Both the position numbers and the translations under genes were made by a program. The notes below the pieces were generated by a model. That model was not told the DNA's origin and ran no database searches. It saw only the letters and a program-made list of their open reading frames with translations. From NCBI RefSeq assembly GCF_018812025.1, contig NC_063061.1:37899366-37963365 (forward strand): a stretch of DNA of 64,000 nucleotides, given 5' to 3'. The DNA comes from Megalobrama amblycephala (lineage: Eukaryota > Chordata > Actinopteri > Cypriniformes > Xenocyprididae). Below are positions 22,473 through 34,122 of this stretch, one piece after another (the stretch's first letter is position 1; every line of letters starts with the position of its first letter).

Positions 22473-23678
22473 GATCAGTACAGATTTGTTATTGGAGATA
22501 CAGTGCAAGCTGTGTGGAATCAAAGACCTGTATTGATGAGGTGATGTTCCATGTTTTTCCATTAATTCAGCCACCCTGATCACACACTACAAGCTAAAAC
22601 ACTGCCATCAACTGTCCTTATAGCTTTTAAATGCTTTGAATCTTTTCTATTCGCAAGTAATAAATTCTCACCTGTGCACTTACAAATCCCCATCTAATCA
22701 TTATATATTTATATATAATGATATTATATCATTATTTTCAAAGCAAAACCCCTCAATTTGCTTGGGCCTTGGGTTATTTATCTACAGTATATTTGTGTAA
22801 TTGATAAAGTTATGTTTAATTCCTTGTAAAGTAGGAATAAAAATGTTTATAAAAATGTTCTCTATTTTTAAAGGCTAGTGTCAGTGAAGATGGTGTGGTC
22901 ACTGGAATCCTGGTGTTTGTGGGAATTGTGAAGGAGCTTCTCCCAGGATTCTACAACAGTGTTGTCCTGATGACTGAGGTAATTCATCTTGGGTGATGCA
23001 GTTGCGGTCAAAAGTTTACTTAAACCTTGCAGAATGAACTGCTTCATCAGGGAAGTACTAAATAAAGAAACAAATACAATGCTAATTTGTATGATTTGTT
23101 TGTTTTATAATAAAGTTATGATTATGTAAACTTTAGAATTACATAATCATATTTCTACACTAATTAGTTTTTTGAAATATAAACATTTAAATTGTAAAAT
23201 AAATTATTTATTCAAAAATTAAATACATAAATTAATTATAAAAAAAATGTAAAATAAAATTATAATGAACATGTAATGTGGTGCATATAATTAGCAGAAT
23301 GCTCCTCTCTAATTGCTGACTAATGAGTTTATGCTGAATAAGATTTTTCTGAAGTAAATGTGACGTTACGTGACATTGTTTACAAGCTGTTTTTTTGACG
23401 TCTTTCCGCGGTTGAAACACTGATTGAGCAATTAAATGTGACATGTTTAAACTTTGGAGTTCTGTATATATATCTATATCTATTGCTTTCATTCAATTGA
23501 ACCAATTATAATAATGGACTGACTCTTACTTCTGTTTTGGTTTTTTTTCCTCCAGGTATTTTTTTTTTACTTTCCTGCCTCTTTGGAACATGTCCATTTA
23601 CGCATACTGTGTAGAGGTGGTTTGCAGCTTCATGGACATTTAAGGTTTTCTGCCGATGAAGAGCTTCTGGGACATTGA
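22473..23678 (+). other. Exon-like spliced open frame of unknown function inside the TIR element
   Basis: Three blocks with GT-AG edges: 22473-22540, 22874-22978 and 23556-23678 (TGA at 23676-23678). Read in one continuous phase they stay open across both junctions: about 22 codons, then 35 codons ([35 protein letters not shown]), then 40 codons starting VFFFYFPASLEH and ending SADEELLGH. I see no start codon upstream in this phase; a further 5' exon ending at a GTAAGA donor near 21660 is possible but lies in repeat DNA. Another frame of the first block (LLLEIQCKLCGIKDLY) looks at least as protein-like, so that block may be frameshifted. I do not recognise the family. It could be a remnant of a gene carried by the element or of a captured host gene. 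Confidence 0.35.
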
Positions 23679-23907
23679 CATAAACAGCACTTTTTCATAC
23701 AACTTAAAAAAAGGTGGTGACAGACAATTTTGGTTTTCTTGTTTTTGTGCCTTTGGAATTCATTGTTTTTTTGTTTGTTTTGTTTTTTCTTTTCAAAATT
23801 ACATTCACTGTAATGCTGGAGTAAGATTTTAGAAGAAAACTTTTGGTCCTGTTTAATGTTTGAGCTAGTAAAGGTTGCAGAGCTTATAAGTAACAAGGTT
23901 TACAAAA

Positions 23908-24235
23908 GGTAACACTTTACAAAAGGTCTCGCTTGATAACATCAATTAATATATTAGACAACATTATCTAACTATGTGCATTAACGTTTTTACAGTATTT
24001 ATCAATATTTGTTAACATTAGGCAATAAAAAAATATATATTTTTTCAAGTTAATAAAATGTATAGTTATTGTTCATGTTAGTTTACAGTGCATTATCTAT
24101 TAACATATGCAACTTTTGGTTTTAATAATGCATAAGTAATATTAACTAGGATTTATAAATGCTTAAAGTATTTTCATTCATAGTTCATGTTAACTAAAGA
24201 AGTTAACTAACAGAAAATTATTGTACAGTGTTACC
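23908..24235. mobile_element. MITE (328 bp), GGTAACACT termini
   Basis: Left GGTAACACTTTACAA, right TTGTACAGTGTTACC: inverted ends differing at one or two positions. The interior is rich in TTAACATTAG/GTTAACTAA. No coding capacity. Similar GTTAACTAA/TAAAGTGTTA sequence recurs at ~43880-44180. Confidence 0.75.
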
Positions 24236-24445
24236 CAAAGTTTTGAATCTTTTTTTTTCTTTACATTTTGTTTGTATTAATTCATGGGTGTTATCTTATT
24301 TATCATCTTATACAGAATGATTTTTTCTGAAAATGTAAAAATGCAGAAAGATTGTGATGGGTAGGTTTAGGTACCTTTGTATGTGATGGAGAAAATTATA
24401 GTGCATATAAGCCTCACTGTCCTCCAGACTCTTTCTAAATGAGAG

Positions 24446-25127
24446 TTAAAGGTGGTACAGGGGATGTTTTCATCGACTGAGTTTTTAAAATGAGCGCATG
24501 CGGAAGAACAACTCCCCTCCTTCACAGCTCATTTCAAGTTGTTTACCACCGGCATTCGCTGTGTTATTAAGCCGGGCACACATTTAACGACTAGCTAAAA
24601 CTTTCTGACTATGCTCAACATACAGCGATAGTTGCCTGCTCCTGAAGCAGATTTATATACTTTCACATGGAATTTGAACACCGACTGTAACGCTGAATGC
24701 AACTGGCTCTGACTGGACGTGTTTGAGCGCGATCAGTCATAAGCATCAATTTACATTCATAATCAGCCTTACAATCGTTAAGCCGCGCATACACTTAGTG
24801 GATTCATTATGTCGGATTCACCGCAGGTGACTCATGATCTGCAGTTGTTACTCCTGTCTCCTGACAAAAACATTGCATGCAGAGTGTGGAAAGTTACTAG
24901 AGCGCGCAGCCACGCGTCTCTCACAAGGAACGTCATGGCAGTGATTGACGATGATCGCGTAAACGATTGGCTGATGTTTTTAAGGCCCTACCTCATGCAC
25001 AGATGATGTATATTAATAATATTCCTTTCAGTGCACCTAATAAATAGTCTTTTATCGGTTAGTAAAGACAGTTTCAAGTAATATTGCAAAAATGTATAAA
25101 ACAAAACATCCTCTGTACCACCTTTAA
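24446..25127. mobile_element. MITE (682 bp), TTAAAGGTGGTACAG termini
   Basis: Left TTAAAGGTGGTACAGGGGAT, right ATCCTCTGTACCACCTTTAA. The interior is moderately GC-rich without a gene. The terminal TTAA makes the exact target duplication ambiguous. Confidence 0.8.
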
Positions 25128-25439
25128 AGTGTTGTAATTGTTTGTGATTGTGTATAGTGTTTCTTGGGTTTTTCTTGTGCATCAACAAAAAGGTTTTTGT
25201 GCATTTGTTTTAGAGATTATTTTGTCAGTAAATGTAGAGGGTTTCAATTTGCATTTATGTTGATTGTAATATTTTGAAATATACTAAATTGTAACTTCAT
25301 TATTATATGTACAAATAATGTAATTACAAATGTATTAAATTATATAATAGTGAACATGTAAATTACATTAAAGTATATTTAAGTTCACATTAATTGCTTG
25401 TCAGTATATTCGGAAGTACACTTTTGCCATATTTCAAAA

Positions 25440-26010
25440 TACATAAAAAATTGTATTAAAGTCCTACTTAAGTGCTTTAAAAAAAATCACTCAGAAGTTC
25501 AATTTATTGCCTTTAATATGAACTTAATCTGTGATATATTTGAAATTAATTACAAATAGAATGCACTTAAGCGGCTGAAAACATTACATTTAATTCACAC
25601 TTAAGTGTATTGCTTGTTAGTACATTGGGCAGCGCACTTCAACTATATTTTAAAGGTACTAGAAGCAATTACGAAGGTTGTCATAAAGTTGTATTAAAGT
25701 ACCACTTAAGTTGTTCAAAAAAATCACTCAAAAGTTCAACTTATTGCATTTAATATGAACTTAATCTGTGACATTTAATTCACTCTTAAGTGTATTGATA
25801 ACTGATATTAAAATATATTTTAGTTCACATTAATTGCTTGTTAGTACATTGAACAGTGCACTTCAACTATATTTTAAAGATACTAGAAGCAATTACGAAG
25901 GTTGTCATAAAGTTGTATTAAAGTACCACTTAAGTTGTTCAAAAAAATCACTCAAAAATTCAGTTTATTGCATTTAATATGAACTTAATCTGTGATATAT
26001 TTGAAATGAA
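25440..26010. repeat. Right-arm tandem repeat of the 5.1-kb element (~230 bp, 3 copies)
   Basis: AAATCACTCAAAAGTTCAAC-like blocks begin near 25484, 25721 and 25945, each followed by TATGAACTTAATCTGTGA and AATAGAATGCACTTAAG-type sequence. The copies are imperfect and the spacing is 237 then 224 bp. Confidence 0.8.
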
Positions 26011-26265
26011 TTACAAATAGAATGCACTTAAGCGATGAAAACATTAAAAGAACACACTTAAGTGTGAATTAAATGTAAAGTATATTATTTGTGTAATAAG
26101 TACACTTTATAAAAGTATACTAAAGTGCACTTTTTTTTCACAAGGGATACAATACCGAGGTTAGGGGTTATTATCTAGTTTTTCTAAAAAAGGACTCCAT
26201 TAAGGAACTGTATTTCAGAGCTGGAATACAAATTTGTTGGTCAATCATCTGTGAAAGTGTCATTT

Positions 26266-27655
26266 ATTAAAGGGTTATAATTTCAGTTATTAATTATTCA
26301 CCCTCGTGTTGTTCCACACCCGTTAGACTTTCGTTCAATTTCAGAACACAAATTAAGATATTTTTGATGAAATCCAAGGTTTTTTACTCTCATAGAAAGC
26401 AACATAATTACTGTCATTCAAGGTCCAGAAAGGTACTAAAGACATTGTTAAAATAGTCAACGTGACTGCAGTGATTCGACTTTAAAGAGGATGTCTAATA
26501 CTATTTCATGCATTCTGACTTATTTACACTGTTAAAGAGTTGGATTCTCATGACGTATGACGGAGTATTTCAGTGCCAAATACACTCCTTCAGGGTTAGT
26601 ATAAGTTTCTGAAAGTGTATGATATCATAAAGGGCAGAATTGCTTGTATGGGCAGTTGGGCATTTCTCCCGAAAGAGCGCACACACATCAACCAGAGCGA
26701 GAGAGAAAGAGCACACCCATCAACGTGCTTCGTTCGGGTTACAGAAGTCCTCGGCAGTGCTGCACAGGACTTGCTCGAGAAAGATTTGTTACTTTGTTTT
26801 TAGACCACGAAATCAACAATGTCACCAAAGAAGTGTTTTTGGCTGAGAGGGAAAGATAACCTTGTTTCCTGAAGAACCAGCGTTAAGGGAACAGCTGAGA
26901 GATTTGTGCATTTCATTGATGTGCTCGAGATATTTGTCTTTAAAATATTGGTATCAAAATAAAGATAAAGTCGTGTCTGAAAGTTGGAATCAATTTTTTA
27001 TTGGTTAAAATGAATGGTGAATATCTCGTTTTCCGTGGCTGCTCGAGCCCTCACGATTGACTCTTATGGTTTCATAAACAAGGTCCAGTTCGACGCTAGA
27101 TTTACAGATCTTTGAAACTGAAAGATGGAGCGGTCTCAGCGATAATGATCCCGGTCATGAGTCGAACCGCAGGTGGTGAGTAAAACTGCATCAAATGTCT
27201 GTTTTATTGGCAATCGGCACGTAAGTGCATATAATGTAAACAACACGAACGTTTAGTGAATCAAAAGTTATCCAGGGATAATGTGATGGTGTATTGTGTG
27301 TGTTTAAGTACATTTGTTTAGCTGACCGTTGATAGCAGACGATTTCTAGGTAAAAGCTGCATGTGCTCGTCACTCTTTAGCTTCGCCTCCAGGAGCTCAG
27401 CTGTTTTCAGAAAGAATCGGTACAGCGTATCTGTCTTTATAAATCTGATAAAAAACTCTTCAGAGATATGAAGGATGCAGTACTACTCTATAGGAACTCA
27501 ACTAACATGAGATTGGCAGAAACTGTGTTTGTTATGAACCCTTCAATATTATGAAGAGACGAGTATACTTTTGTGTGCAAAAACAAATAAAAAATAACTA
27601 CTTTATTCAGCAAAAAAAGTATTCTCGTCGCTTCATAACAATAAGGTTGAACATT
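26266..27655. repeat. MITE-family copy (AAAGGGTT / TTCAGAACACAAATTAAG), probably rearranged
   Basis: 26266-26440 matches the left arms at 13023 and 30847. At 27549-27570 and 27618-27639 an inverted pair (TTATGAAGAGACGAGTATAC against GTATTCTCGTCGCTTCATAA) repeats the block found at 13261. Unrelated DNA lies between, so this may be two fragments rather than one element. Confidence 0.45.
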
Positions 27656-29040
27656 AAGGACATCTATTATAAGTTATTATGTGGGACCAAATTAAAATCA
27701 CCATCAAATACAATTTTGCCATTCATTCATTTAGATGACAGGTCTGTAGTTTGTTTTTCTAATTCATGAAGTAACAGCAGATTTGTAGGTTTGAGATAAG
27801 TATCATAAATACTATGATATAATATTGCATATGTGAGTCCTCTAGTATGAGTATATTAGCCACCTTCACTTGTTATTCTCATTGTGAACAATTTCCTCCC
27901 TGTATTTTCCTTTGAGAATAGCGCCCCCTGCTGATCCATTTGTACTGATTCAACCAAAAGTCGTGACCCACTGACTCTTCTAAACACTGTGATCAGCCCT
28001 TCAACTATTCGTTTCTGTAATTAATAAAAATCAGACCTTTTATCTTTCAAGAACAAAAAATGACAGTTTTCAGTTGTTGTTTTTTTTTTTTTTTTACCTG
28101 AACACATAAAGTTATGTTTCTACACTAACTTATTGTGGAAATAAAAACATTTAAATGGTGGCTGTAGTAACTTATTTTCATGACAGATTCATTCAAACAT
28201 ACATTAAATAATTAAGACATCACTAACAGGTTAAGTAAAAATATAATGCCAAATATAATGCCCTTTGCCAAATGCTGATGTGATGTTTCCCAATCTTCAA
28301 GCAGAAGGAGCTGAAATACTCTGAATGATATTGATCCACAATCTGACTCGTGATGCAGCCTGAATCATAACCACACCATGTTCATTCATTCAGCCAGAGG
28401 AGAACTGCTCAGGTTTTATTCTCCATTCTGTCAGCTGATGGAATTTGAGTTCTTGCCACTGTCGCCTCTCTGGTGTGTTTAGTTGAGGACATAATATTAA
28501 GCAATATTACTGATTTGACTGCTGTGACACTATTAGAAGAGAACTGAACTGAGCTTGTTACGAGGGACTCTTTATTAAACCAACACTCCTCCAGATAATA
28601 GACTTATATTATTAAGGGTTTCGCTGAGAGTTGACACATTCAATGACTGTTAGCGCCCCCTTGTGGAATTATACGGAGAATGCTGGAGTGTGTGGAAAAG
28701 TGCTGCACGTGTCAGTTGTTATGAATCTGTAGAGTGTGGAGTACATGCGAGTTTTTGACTCATTTCAGTGTGGTGTTAATTGAGTGTGTGCATCTAAAAA
28801 ACCATACCAATACTGCTAGATAATAAATCCTCAAAGAAACCTATGAGCATCTTCATTGTCCTGACCAGAGGAACCAGATTAATTTACTCGAGCCTCGTCT
28901 GAGGAGGACTAGAGAGCGAGTGCAGATACACACTTGAACATCCTGTAGCTAAATCACATTTCCCTCTGAAGTTATGAATGTGTTCGCGCGTCACAGATAC
29001 CCTAAATGTGGTCATGGTAGTTTTAAGGAAAAGAAGGATG
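27656..29040. other. Intergenic, no recognisable gene
   Basis: AT-rich with a poly-T run (28079-28096). No exon, RNA gene or complete element recognised. Confidence 0.4.
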
Positions 29041-29266
29041 CAGACATCCCAAGTCTCCCGGAAGTTCTGGGAGTCTCCCGCATATTGATAGCGGCTCCCT
29101 GATGCCCGCAAATTAGTTAAAATCTCCCGGAATCTAGAGCGAGCGAGCAAGAGCGCGCATAGAGGCTGTGTTTCAAACCAGCGCGCGCACGGCAGAGAGG
29201 GAGAGGGAGCGAGAGAGAGACCTTGGGTACCTCCCTGAAATGACTTTTTGCAGGTTGGGATGTCTG
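29041..29266. mobile_element. MITE (226 bp), CAGACATCCCAA termini
   Basis: Left CAGACATCCCAAGTCTCCCG, right GCAGGTTGGGATGTCTG. AGGATG stands on both sides (29035-29040 and 29267-29272), probably a target duplication. The interior is GC-rich with GAGAG runs. Related CTCCCGGAA-type sequence is at 53430-53475. Confidence 0.75.
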
Positions 29267-29272
29267 AGGATG

Positions 29273-30846
29273 TCATATTGAGCAATCCACGCCATTAATC
29301 GTTAACGAAGTTTATAAACAGGTGAGATATATCTTCCTCCAGATACTGGACTTTGTACCATGTGACAAGCGAACATTGTGAAGGACAAGAAAAGAAAGTC
29401 TCTTCAGACTTAAAGTAAGTTTTAACACTCTTGATTACAGTTATTTTGGGAAATATAGGCTAGTATTGATTTTATACTGCGTAATATAATAATATTGCGA
29501 AATCAAAAGTATTTTTAATCAGACCTTTGGAGATAAAACAGATAAACCTCAAAGTGAGTGTTCGTTTATCAAACCAGTGGTAGTCTATGTGGTACGTAGG
29601 TAGGCCTATGGTGCATTCAAGTCCTCCTGGGAAGTTCGTATTTACGAGGTGGAAGTTGTGTTTACGGTAGGTGTGTTCAAGTCACTTTCGTCGGAGTATG
29701 ATGGCGGTGTGCCTAAATTACACAAAATAACAACACTTCTACTTCTATAAAATGTGGAGTAAAGAATGTGCTTTGGTTGTATGTTGCTTTTTTATGTTTT
29801 TAATTAATTTATGAAGCCATTGTGAACTTTATCATTACGTATTGTATTATATTATGATGCTATCATATTTTTTACTGGGAATTAACTTACTTTGTTGTAA
29901 ATAGAAAAGCCTGACAATGTCATTGCTAAATAGGTAAGTATTGTGGCATTTCACCCTGTTTCTCACTGACACCCCCCCCCCCCCCCCCCAAGTCGTTCAG
30001 ATCGGGGCTTAAAGAAAATCCCGAGCTCCCCACTCGTGTTTACGACATTGTGGTGGCGTTCATGTGCGTTCAGCTCGTAAATACGATCTTTCCGACTTGA
30101 CATATGCTGCGTTCACGCGACCATCGGAATCTTGAAATGACAACACGTGACGTTATATTCGGAAGCTGTTCACGTCCTTTTGGTCCTTGGACTGGGAATT
30201 ATGCGTTTCCATGGCACCACTATCAACGCCTAAATGAATCTTAGTGGTCAGGTGGTACCAGGGACGTGCACAGACATTTTTGGGGGCAGGGGCTCAAATG
30301 GAAAAAGGGCACTTCTCATAATTATTTATTTAAAAAAATAATAAACCCTTAAATATATTAAGATAACTCTGACTTCCCTTACACTCATGCAATTGTTTTA
30401 TACTACACAGATTTCTACAAAATAATTAGTTCACATATAGAGACCATGGTCTTCTTTAGTATTCACTAGGTTTATCACAAGAGAAGTCAACAACAACTAT
30501 TTTCAAGCAGCTATATATTTAGAATAAATGACTGCACCTAGGAGAGGGACATAGTTTCACTAATAATTTGTTTAAATCAATAAATCGTTTTAATTTTTTT
30601 GGGTGTTATTGGAATACTTCTTTCATGAAGTGGACAATTTTAATATTTTGGTCCATTTTTGCTGTCATGTCTTTTACTCTAATGGAAAGATAACTTAACC
30701 CTAACCCTACACATTTAGATGGAGTTTGTTTTAAGCGTACTACCATTCATCTGTTTGCATCTGTAGATTTATTCTAAATTTTAATAAAACAAGCTTATCT
30801 GCATATTTAAACACATCAATAATTTGTTTTCCTGATCTGTTAATGC
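29273..30846. other. Intergenic, with poly-C run, no recognisable gene
   Basis: Contains an 18-base poly-C run (29972-29989) and degenerate repeat sequence (for example GCTGCGTTCACGCGACCATC at ~30108, similar in style to the MITE at 61197). No exons recognised. Confidence 0.5.
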
Positions 30847-31212
30847 TTAAAGGGTTAGTTCACTCAAAAATGAAAACTCTGTCATTTATTACTCACCCTC
30901 ATGCCGTTCCACACTAAATAAGTAGTTATTTTGTTTTTTTTGGCGCACCAAAAATATTCTCGTCGCTTTATAATATTAATATTAAACGACTGTACGCACA
31001 TGAACTGATTTAGATGTGTTTTTAGTACCTTTATGGATCTTGACAGAGGAAGTGACATTACTCCCTATGAAGGCCTCACGGAGCCATCAGATTTGAACTA
31101 AAATATCTTAATTTGTGTTCCGAAGATTAATGCATTTCTTACGGGTGTGGAACGGCATGAGGGTGAGTAATTAATGACAGAATTTTCATTTTTGGGTGAA
31201 CTAACCCTTTAA
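30847..31212. mobile_element. Complete MITE with long inverted arms (366 bp)
   Basis: Left TTAAAGGGTTAGTTCACTCA, right GGGTGAACTAACCCTTTAA, with the inverted arms extending ~70 bp through the CTCACCCTCATGCCGTTCCA block. Best-preserved copy in this window of the family also seen at 4131, 13023 and 26266. Resembles Angel-type MITEs (name unverified). The exact target duplication is ambiguous; TAATGC occurs on both sides. Confidence 0.85.
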
Positions 31213-31217
31213 TGCAT

Positions 31218-32602
31218 GCAACGTCAACTGGCGGCCCGCGGGCCAAATCCGGCCCGCCAGAGATTTCCATCCGGCCCCCAGAATAATACTGAAATCAGGA
31301 ATAGCCTTGTAAGAGGAAAAAGTTTAGGGCTGGTCCGAATACCATTTTTTGATGAACATCGACTATTCGAAGCTTCGGAGAGAGGGGCTGAACATATTTT
31401 TCTCTCTAATAAAGGCAGGAATCTGTGTCTGTATGTCCGTTTGCATTTATATTATTTCGAGAACCGTTCATCCAATCGACTTCACAAGGGAGTGCAGTGT
31501 CGCATTTGGTGCAATATAGATGGACACGCGAGACGCGACACATTCAGAATTAATAAACTTTTAGTAAACTACAGTCAGAGCAGCGCGAGCGGGAAGCGGC
31601 GCACCTCACGCGGGCAGGGCTTATGCTCCGAGAACGGTCACTGCTCTAGTGATATAAAACGCACACACACAGGTCTGTTAAATTAAGCAATACTTTTAAG
31701 GTAGTCTAATATTTTTCTGACTAACAAATTGGCACAGTAAGGGTAGATTTAAATAAAGAAAAACGAAATTTAAATAAAGAAAAAACGAAATTTAAATAAA
31801 GAAAAAACGAAATTTAAATAAAGAAAAATGAAATTAAGTTAAATTAAAAACAAGATTAATTTAGATTGATAATAACGGGTAAAAATGCTAATACATTTTG
31901 TTTCTATTATTCTATTTTCCACAATGTCAAAGCAACAAAACACAAGCTCAGAGCCAGAGAACACTCCCGTTGCTGGAACCATAGGGCTGGAACACGCGTC
32001 GGTTCTATTTCTAGCATGCACGCGTTTTCTGCGTGGCTCGAGCGCGCCTGAGACGCGCGTCTCAGTGTGCAAACTCCAACCTGTTAAATATGGGAGCCGA
32101 AATAAAAACGGACACGCCACGCAGCCAGTGTGTCGCCGGCCTTATTCAAGGGGGAATGAGAACCGTTTTTTTATTTTTAAATCTAATGAAAAAAAAAAAA
32201 AAGCCTTCTGAAAAGTAGCTTGTGCCATAGCCTGCCTTCAGTCAAGAATGACGATAAACGCGTTGCTCTCATTGAACATCTTTTATTGTTTCACATGCTA
32301 ATTTTTTCACAAATGTCAAAATTTTCCTTGCCTGGGATTTGCGCACAATTGCGTGACATTGATGGACAGCTTGACAGCCTCACGAATATGAAGCCTAAAA
32401 TATCGCTATCGCCCCCTGGTGGCTTGCTGCAGTACAGGTAATATGTAAAAAGTAACATAAATTTGGAATTAGAATTAGTATATCAAATAATAACATATTA
32501 GGATACAATTCGAATTTTATTTTATATTACGAGTATCTGGCCCTTACAGTGTCTGCAGTGAAAAATTCTGGCCCTTGGACAAATATAGTTGATGACCCCT
32601 GC
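31218..32602. mobile_element. Non-autonomous hAT-like element (1.4 kb)
   Basis: Begins GCAACGTCAACTGGCGGCCC, and the right end ..GTTGATGACCCCTGC gives inverted GTCA[A/T]CAAC-style ends. TTTAATGCAT flanks both sides (31208-31217 and 32603-32612), covering an 8-bp hAT target duplication. CGGCCCGC/CTGGCCCTT motifs at both ends are typical of the family. No intact transposase. It landed directly at the edge of the MITE ending at 31212. Confidence 0.7.
31746..31838. repeat. 22-23-bp tandem repeat, ~4 copies
   Basis: Units of AAATTTAAATAAAGAAAAAA plus CG in direct succession, inside the hAT-like element. Confidence 0.9.
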
Positions 32603-32612
32603 TTTAATGCAT

Positions 32613-33334
32613 TATATGTTATAACACATGCCTGCAGAGGGCACCAAAAGTCTGCTGATTTTTGTTGTTAGACAGCACAGCACGCTCAAATCCACGATCA
32701 AAGCCAACCACCATGATTAAAAATATATTATTAGTTAAATAATAATATTTGGCCACTTCTTTGTGATAGAAATGCTACAGCCACTGTAATTACTTCAACA
32801 AGAATATGTGGACATCAAACATGCAAAGACAGAGCGAGGGTTTAAACTTTTGTGACTGTATTATCCTGTGTAAGCGTAGATTTAAGTATAGCATTATGTA
32901 GCTAATGCTGTATTATGATTTTTAAATAGTTTTAACAAATCATGCATCCTTAGAAAACTGTCTAATAATGTGGTTCATGGATGCTCCTCTTCTGGTATTG
33001 ACAGCCCAACCGATATCTTCACCATGGTTCAAAACACAATGCATAGCACAGTAAAATAATTTAAATTATAATATAACATAAAGTAGTATCACATCAGGCA
33101 GATGCGTTGATGGTGGTCAAACTATTAATGCAGCTTTACATGTATAAATAACCCTTAAATAGCCAAAACTTTCAGGTTTGTGAACATAGGCTAGCCTACC
33201 TGAAAGAAATGCAAGGGATGGAACATATAGGGCTTTTTTCTTTTTCGCTTCTCATCACCAGACAGCAGTTGCATTTTCGCGGGAATAGTTGTCACAAGTT
33301 TTCACCCAGCAGCAAACTTGAGGTTAGGTATGGC
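32613..33334. other. Intergenic, no recognisable feature
   Basis: AT-rich sequence without exons or repeats that I recognise. Confidence 0.4.
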
Positions 33335-34122
33335 AAGCCAAAAGGGTCTGAATTACGCTATAGATTAATCGCGTTTACAATCAAACGGCGTCAAATACGG
33401 CGTTTTAAACAGTATTTGCGCCGCAAAATACGCCGTTGTGATTACAAACGCCGTAAAAAACGCGCGAAAATCTGTCATTGACGCCGTATTTAACGGCGTT
33501 TTAGTGTACATGTAAAGCGGCGCTTTTTACGGCGTCTAGCTTGCCATATGACGCCGTAAAAAATGCTGTTTTGGTTGCACAGATCGCGCGTCTTTTACAG
33601 CGTTTTGCTTACAGTATAATGAGTCACGCCCATGATTTCCACAGCCAGTAGGTTTGAATGGTTTTCACCCAATCAGTGGTAACTGAGTCAGACCAGACCA
33701 ATTCAGCACAGATCATTTTAGCCAAAGGAGTGCCTATGAATTGATAGGATATATTTATGTACAATAGCCTATAACTTTGTGGCTATTTTCATCTAACAAC
33801 ATATTAATTAAAGATCGCACCTCTTTATCCTAATGTAATTGCTAAGATTTCATGTTCAGCAATACCTACCTACTTATTCCATGTATTCAACTTATTACCC
33901 AGATACTTTTCACGCTAGTAAAAACGGAACTCTAGCAAGTAATATTTCCAAAATGAGGGATTGTCCCTATAACAGAAGCGAGATAGCGTTTAAAAGTTGT
34001 GCAACATATCATGTGGTAGTTGATAGCCTGTTAAAATGCCCGACTCCCAAACCGCATTGATAGCTGGTGTGGTCCGCTCTTAGTAGGTTTGAAAGTGTGT
34101 ATTTGCTATTAAAAAACACTGT
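33335..34122. mobile_element. ACGGCGT-rich repeat element, copy 1
   Basis: From about AAGGGTCTGAATTACGC to GTGTATTTGCTATT this sequence is present in inverted orientation at 45205-45691 and 47240-47500, there split by an insertion. Its first third (33380-33560) holds many copies of ACGGCGT/ACGCCGT in both orientations. The other end carries GCTGGTGTGGTCCGCTCTTA. No coding capacity; true ends not defined. Confidence 0.7.

Larger units (their letters stand above)
21057..26149. mobile_element. 5.1-kb TIR element with tandem arrays at both ends
   Basis: Left end TATCCCTTGTGAAAAAGAAG (21057) continues GTGCACTT. The right end is its inverse: AAGTGCACTTTTTTTTCACA then AGGGATA (ending 26149). Both subterminal regions are arrays: 94-bp units at the left (21182-21625) and ~225-237-bp units at the right (25440-26010), both rich in AAGTGCACTT/ACTTAAGTGT. 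The middle holds exon-like blocks (22473-23678) and two other MITEs (23908, 24446). No known transposase motif was found, and no clear target duplication. Family unknown to me. Confidence 0.65.

Noticed and set aside
21182..26010. Tandem arrays as a CRISPR or satellite array
   Set aside because: Repeats are adjacent 94-bp and ~230-bp units without spacers, located inside paired transposon ends; the genome is vertebrate.
28884..29285. 133-aa minus-strand open frame
   Set aside because: Covers a small MITE (29041-29266); no family signature and no splice or start support.
31216..31686. 156-aa plus-strand open frame
   Set aside because: Lies in the terminal part of a non-autonomous hAT-like element; composition reflects repeat DNA.
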